From assembly GCA_933822405.4 (NCBI GenBank), contig CAKOGP040001736.1, positions 426,131 through 448,426 of the forward strand: a stretch of 22,296 bases of DNA, in the 5' to 3' direction. The notes below the pieces were generated by a model. It was not told where the DNA came from. It was given only the letters and a program-made list of their open reading frames with translations, and searched no databases. Made by a program: the position numbers and the translations under genes. Below are positions 18,786 through 22,296 of this stretch, piece by piece (position 1 is the stretch's first letter; the number at the start of each line of letters is the position of its first letter). This stretch comes from Cylindrotheca closterium. Taxonomy: Eukaryota; Bacillariophyta; Bacillariophyceae; Bacillariales; Bacillariaceae.

Positions 18786-19379
18786 ATGAATAGCAAACAA
18801 GAAACGAAAAACATGACCACCAATCCCAATAGAAGAGTAGCCTTCAGTCCAAACGTGATGATTATTCCAATCCTGAGCCTCTACGATTATACAACCAGCG
18901 AGATCTCGGCTGCCTGGTTCAACGGAGAAGAAATGGATGACATCGCTAATCGGTGCTTCAAGGTGTTAGCTAGAATGGAAAGTGGGTTTTCAAAAAAAGT
19001 GAAGAAGTACTGTATTCGAGGACTCGAGGGCCACACTACAATTGGGTCCATTAGTAAGAGAAAGAACAGGTCCACTGCATTGACGGCTGTCCTATTGGAA
19101 CAATCCAAGCAGCGAGTTGAAAACAGAGTCGACGCCGAAGCTATTGGTGCTACCTATAGAAGAACGACCACAAGCTGCCAACTATGGGCCCAAGTCGTGG
19201 GAAAACGCGATAATGAGACTGCCATTCTTTGTTCCGAAGATATCTACGAAGCTATCCATACAAATGTCCAACTTCCCGTCCAACAAAATCGAACAATGCC
19301 TTTCCGAAAGCAACAAAACCGCAATCGGACCAAAAGGCTACCTGGCATGTTTGAGCCACGGGGTGCTCGTGCGGCTTGA
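18786..19379 (+). CDS. YCxRGLE-family orphan protein, copy A
   Basis: 197 residues from the ATG at 18786 (context ACCATGA); Met10 is an alternative. In order: RVAFSPNV (17-24), SLYDYTTSEISAAWFNGEE (31-49), KKYCIRGLEGHT (73-84), TAVLLEQSKQR (100-110) and AEAIGATYR (117-125), then a basic Gln/Asn/Arg-rich tail. This order of a V-x-F start, EI-x-AxW[FY], YCxRGLE, a VLxEQxxQ helix and an AIAxxY helix matches, from memory, a large uncharacterised family common in diatom genomes. It looks like a soluble, mostly helical domain with no signal peptide. The frame is open upstream of 18786 but has no good ATG. A paralogue lies 0.9 kb downstream on the same strand. Confidence 0.75.
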   Translation: MNSKQETKNMTTNPNRRVAFSPNVMIIPILSLYDYTTSEISAAWFNGEEMDDIANRCFKVLARMESGFSKKVKKYCIRGLEGHTTIGSISKRKNRSTALTAVLLEQSKQRVENRVDAEAIGATYRRTTTSCQLWAQVVGKRDNETAILCSEDIYEAIHTNVQLPVQQNRTMPFRKQQNRNRTKRLPGMFEPRGARAA

Positions 19380-20260
19380 TGTTGCAATTTGTACCGTTGG
19401 CTTTTTGTTTGCAACTGCAACACCCCCGACATTCTTGATCAGTCGTCGTTCATCATTTACAATACAACGATAGAGATATAATGAAATGACTTTTCAGATA
19501 TAGTGAAATCAGTTTTGCTCATTATCCTACCCTCTATGCGCAACAAGATTGGCTGTTTACATCCAGAGCCGACATATGAATACTTCGCTTACTACGGTGA
19601 ACTCTTGAGAATGTTTCTTTGTGTACATGCGGTCCGGGTTATAAACGACTTGCTCACTTTCCAGCGCATCGCACATAACATCTTAGTACCAACACAGTGG
19701 CGCATTCTTCTTGATCAGACTTCCCTATTTCCAGTTGATCGATTCTTCTCTTCTTCTGATTCATTTACTAGAGCTGTACAGTCTACAATGAAGGAGAGAA
19801 AAAACGATCCGCTAAGTATCCTGTTCTCAGTTAGAACTACCCAAGTTGATATTCACTCTCATGTTTACTCATTACACATAGAGAGTGGTTCTTGACACGA
19901 AGGAAGCGCTGCATCGTACACATCTAATCTTGTTCGATTCCGGTGAAATGCTTCGGAAAGAAACAACGTACGAATGAATATTTTTTTTCCATTTTGAAGT
20001 TGATGTGCCAAGATATCAAAATCAGTATTCACTCGCAAGTATTTTACACATGGGGAATCTGTCCTGATAAGAAGTGACGCTATATTATGAAGTGACGATA
20101 GATGATATTTTTGACATGTAATTGCTTCTCAGATTCCAGTGAGCGATATTTTGACTCTGCAAAATACTACTTCCCGCAACCTTTCGCATCTCAATCTCGG
20201 ATTTCTTTTCAACAATATTTCCTGACCGGACTTTTTTCTCATCTCACAAAAAAAAGGAAT
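19380..20260. other. Spacer between the two YCxRGLE genes
   Basis: An open frame 19503-19895 begins with GTG and has no recognisable content. Two related segments, TATTCACTC...TTACACAT at about 19850 and 20022, suggest that flanking DNA was duplicated together with the genes. The segment just before copy B resembles that before copy A (AxTATTTxC, GCxTCTCAA). No gene is supported. Confidence 0.45.
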
Positions 20261-20866
20261 ATGCAGAGCCCACAACACCAATCTAAAGCAATGGCAAGAA
20301 CCACAAAGCCCAAGGCAAGAGTTACGTTCAACACAAACGTCAAAGGTCGTGCAGTCTTGAGTATCTACAATTACTCGCCCAGAGAGATCACGGCAACATG
20401 GTACAGTGGTAAGGAAATGAATGAAATCTCGAAGTCATGTTTCCGGATCATCGCGAGGATGCAACGCGGCTGTGGAAATGGTAAGAAGTACTGTACTCGA
20501 GGCCTCGAGGGTCGCACCAGGAATGGTTATGCGATCCGAAAGAAGAGCAAAGAAACTGCAATCTTGGCAGTTCTAATGGAACAATCAAATCAGTGGATTA
20601 ATGGGGGGGCCGCCGACGACGAAGCCATCGCCGAAGTCTACCGCAAGACAACGAAAAGCGCTCAACTTTCGGCCCAATTTGTTGGTATGCGTGACCGACA
20701 AGTCGCCGAAGCCGTCCACTTCCCACCAAAGAAGGCCAATCTCATGGAAGAGATGATCATGAAAGGATTCAAGAAGTCAAGTCTCGTTGGACCCAATGGA
20801 AGGACGATTCTACCAATCAATAAAGTCCAGAGCCTTCCTACCATCTATAATTCACGAATGGCATGA
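20261..20866 (+). CDS. YCxRGLE-family orphan protein, copy B
   Basis: 201 residues from the ATG at 20261; Met11 (20291, context GCAATGG) is a plausible alternative. Same motif order as copy A: RVTFNTNV (20-27), IYNYSPREITATWYSGKE (35-52), KKYCTRGLEGRT (75-86), LAVLMEQSNQW (102-112) and DDEAIAEVYRKTT (119-131), with a different C-terminal tail (KKSSLVGPNGRTILPINK). The two proteins are clearly paralogous but well diverged, most strongly in the tails. No transmembrane segment or signal peptide is seen. Role unknown. Confidence 0.78.
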   Translation: MQSPQHQSKAMARTTKPKARVTFNTNVKGRAVLSIYNYSPREITATWYSGKEMNEISKSCFRIIARMQRGCGNGKKYCTRGLEGRTRNGYAIRKKSKETAILAVLMEQSNQWINGGAADDEAIAEVYRKTTKSAQLSAQFVGMRDRQVAEAVHFPPKKANLMEEMIMKGFKKSSLVGPNGRTILPINKVQSLPTIYNSRMA

Positions 20867-21407
20867 TTGCGTATTCGTTTCTCAACAAATTTTGACAAAT
20901 AAATAGAGTCAATTTTGATAATATATTTATAAATAGAGCCAATTTTTGCCAATAAACAATAGTATATTCACTTCTGCGATTCCAATCCTTATTACATCCT
21001 TGGTAGTAGTGCTGGCTCCCACTACTTCTTGCGAGCATCTCCCATATTATCATTATAGCTCAGTACCCATCATATTCGTTATTGATAAAGACTGAATCGC
21101 AGTGTTCCTGACAATAACCGGGAAGTGCGCCCTTGTGACATCAACGACAAATCAGGAATCGGTTGAGTCAACGGCGCCTGGTGCATGATATTGTATTGAA
21201 GTATTCAATTATATAATTTTAGTAGTAGGCCATGGTACGCATCCCTTCACAACGAGAACCTTTAGGTTTTCACCTATACTGCTTGTTCGACAGTGTTCTC
21301 TGGACGCTGTTTTTGGAGGACCCACTTCTGTGGGCTGGTGTGCCTCCTTTTGCGGCTTTCTGCTCGAGGAAAACGAGTCTTGGCTTCATCATACTTGTTG
21401 GGAGTTG
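20867..21407. other. Convergent intergenic region
   Basis: 3' flanks of YCxRGLE copy B and of the minus-strand right-edge gene. A short direct repeat AAATAGAG(T/C)CAATTTT occurs at about 20901 and 20932. A hairpin CCCAC-TTCT-GTGGG (21321-21334) is flanked by GGAGG and CCTCC. No coding frame is supported. Confidence 0.45.
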
Positions 21408-22296
21408 CTAATGTGGGATATCTTGTTCGTCGGCGCCTTTAATTCTCAGAGGAGCAGTTGACGGAAGAGATTTGGGAATGGGTTGATTCATCGAGGAGGC
21501 GCGAAAGCGTGTCTCATCGGTGCTTGAGATGTAGCTCGTTTTCTTGAGGATGCTCTTTGGTGCTGCCTCCAGGCTATCCAAGCTTTCGAAGGACGATACA
21601 GTCTCATCTGTAGTGACCGTGGATCCGTGCTTCTCGCCCCGTCGCGAATATGTGGAAAGCCTGGAAGCTAAAAGCGAAGCCAATTATGCTGTCAATTAGC
21701 ATGATGATAGTAGATGCTTTTGGAGTTGTTCCAATTTTGGGTGTTTCTGATTGTGAGACTAATAGATGCCATCAAACGGATGAGCCGGATGGGGAACCGA
21801 ATTGGGAAACAATCTGATCAAGATGAAATAGCGTCTCTTCTATTCCAGTTAAGAACTTGACATAATCGAATGTGCCTTTGCAACAATCGAACCATTGGTA
21901 GACCAAGATTCCGGAATGAAGGAAACGACTCTTTTTCTTTCCAGTGGTAACAATACTTATGGATTTTCGTTCTTGAGGAGAACGAAACCGTCTACAGTTG
22001 TTCCCGTGGAGTCACTCGTGGTACAGGCAGAACCTTTGTTTGGTCGCCAATTCATGACAGTATAACCATATATCAAAGGGGCCTCCTGATCTGTTTCTAT
22101 CGTATTGATCATGTCAACGTCTTCTGATCGAGAATTTCTCTTCTTCTTTGCCTCAAGCACACACTACAACCGTAACGTGACTGACTGGACTGCCGAGTCC
22201 CGAGCAGATGTATTAGAGCGATCGAAGGCCAACGGTCATCGCCGAATATTCAGCCCAAGATCAATCATTCATCATCTACTCACAGCTGCTTCAGAC
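21408..22296 (-). CDS. Unrecognised spliced gene, 3' exons only (5' end beyond the window)
   Basis: Best reading on the minus strand: exon 22296..22284 (donor GTGAGT), exon 22163..22067 (acceptor TTGTAG; CVLEAKKKRNSRSEDVDM), exon 21971..21798 (acceptor CCTCAAG; RKSISIVTTGKKKSRFLHS, then GILVYQWFDCCKGTFDYVK), and exon 21667..21408 ending TAG (SRLSTYSRRGEKHG, later SFESLDSLEAAPKSILKKTS). The phases agree and give 180 residues plus stop in the window. The outer donor/acceptor pair is good. The two inner donors (GGTTATA, GGTTCCC) are weak, so exact junctions are uncertain, but the exon contents are clearly protein-like. The C-terminus is Ser/Thr-rich and probably disordered; the middle exon (WFDCCKGTFDY) may be part of a folded domain. 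I do not recognise the family. Confidence 0.55.

Noticed and set aside
19503..19895. 130-codon frame between the YCxRGLE genes
   Set aside because: Starts with GTG, no recognisable content, no splice context.

Overview
The window is nuclear DNA of a unicellular photosynthetic eukaryote, most likely a diatom and probably a pennate one. The evidence is: GT-AG introns of about 78-184 nt; a proline-iminopeptidase-like enzyme whose N-terminus has a signal peptide ending in the diatom plastid-import pattern (Ala then Phe); a selenophosphate synthetase with an in-frame TGA (selenocysteine); a secreted Thr/Pro-rich Cys-repeat protein; and two copies of a short orphan family (motif YCxRGLE) that I remember as widespread in diatoms. 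The genus is not determined. No operons, tRNA, rRNA, CRISPR or insertion sequence were seen.

Layout. 1-10.0 kb holds five ordinary spliced or single-exon genes: a mitochondrial-looking BioD-like/DRTGG protein (+), a plastid alpha/beta hydrolase (-), a four-RRM/RGG RNA-binding protein with a five-codon first exon (-), a GPI-type surface protein with seven six-Cys repeats (-) and a zinc-independent MDR oxidoreductase (+). From about 10.2 to 14.9 kb lies a degenerate tandem array. Each unit carries an AT-rich upstream region with repeated short motifs and one small ORF of an unrecognised family. There are three array copies (one with a nonsense codon), plus a diverged fourth copy on the other strand at 17.1-17.4 kb. 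A perfect 401-bp tandem duplication sits directly upstream of the third copy. At 15.16-16.29 kb is the selenoprotein SPS2 gene. At 18.8-20.9 kb is a tandem pair of YCxRGLE genes. The right edge holds the 3' exons of an unrecognised minus-strand gene.

The neighbours do not look like one pathway. The most notable unknown is the small-protein array: its N-terminal core of about 30 residues is conserved at protein level in all four copies, while the downstream part is protein-like and conserved in the -1 frame, so the true gene structure is unresolved. Seven copies of the 8-bp palindrome TACCGGTA, all intergenic, are a second unexplained signal. Exon models come from reading splice sites and frames by eye; no alignment or database search was run.
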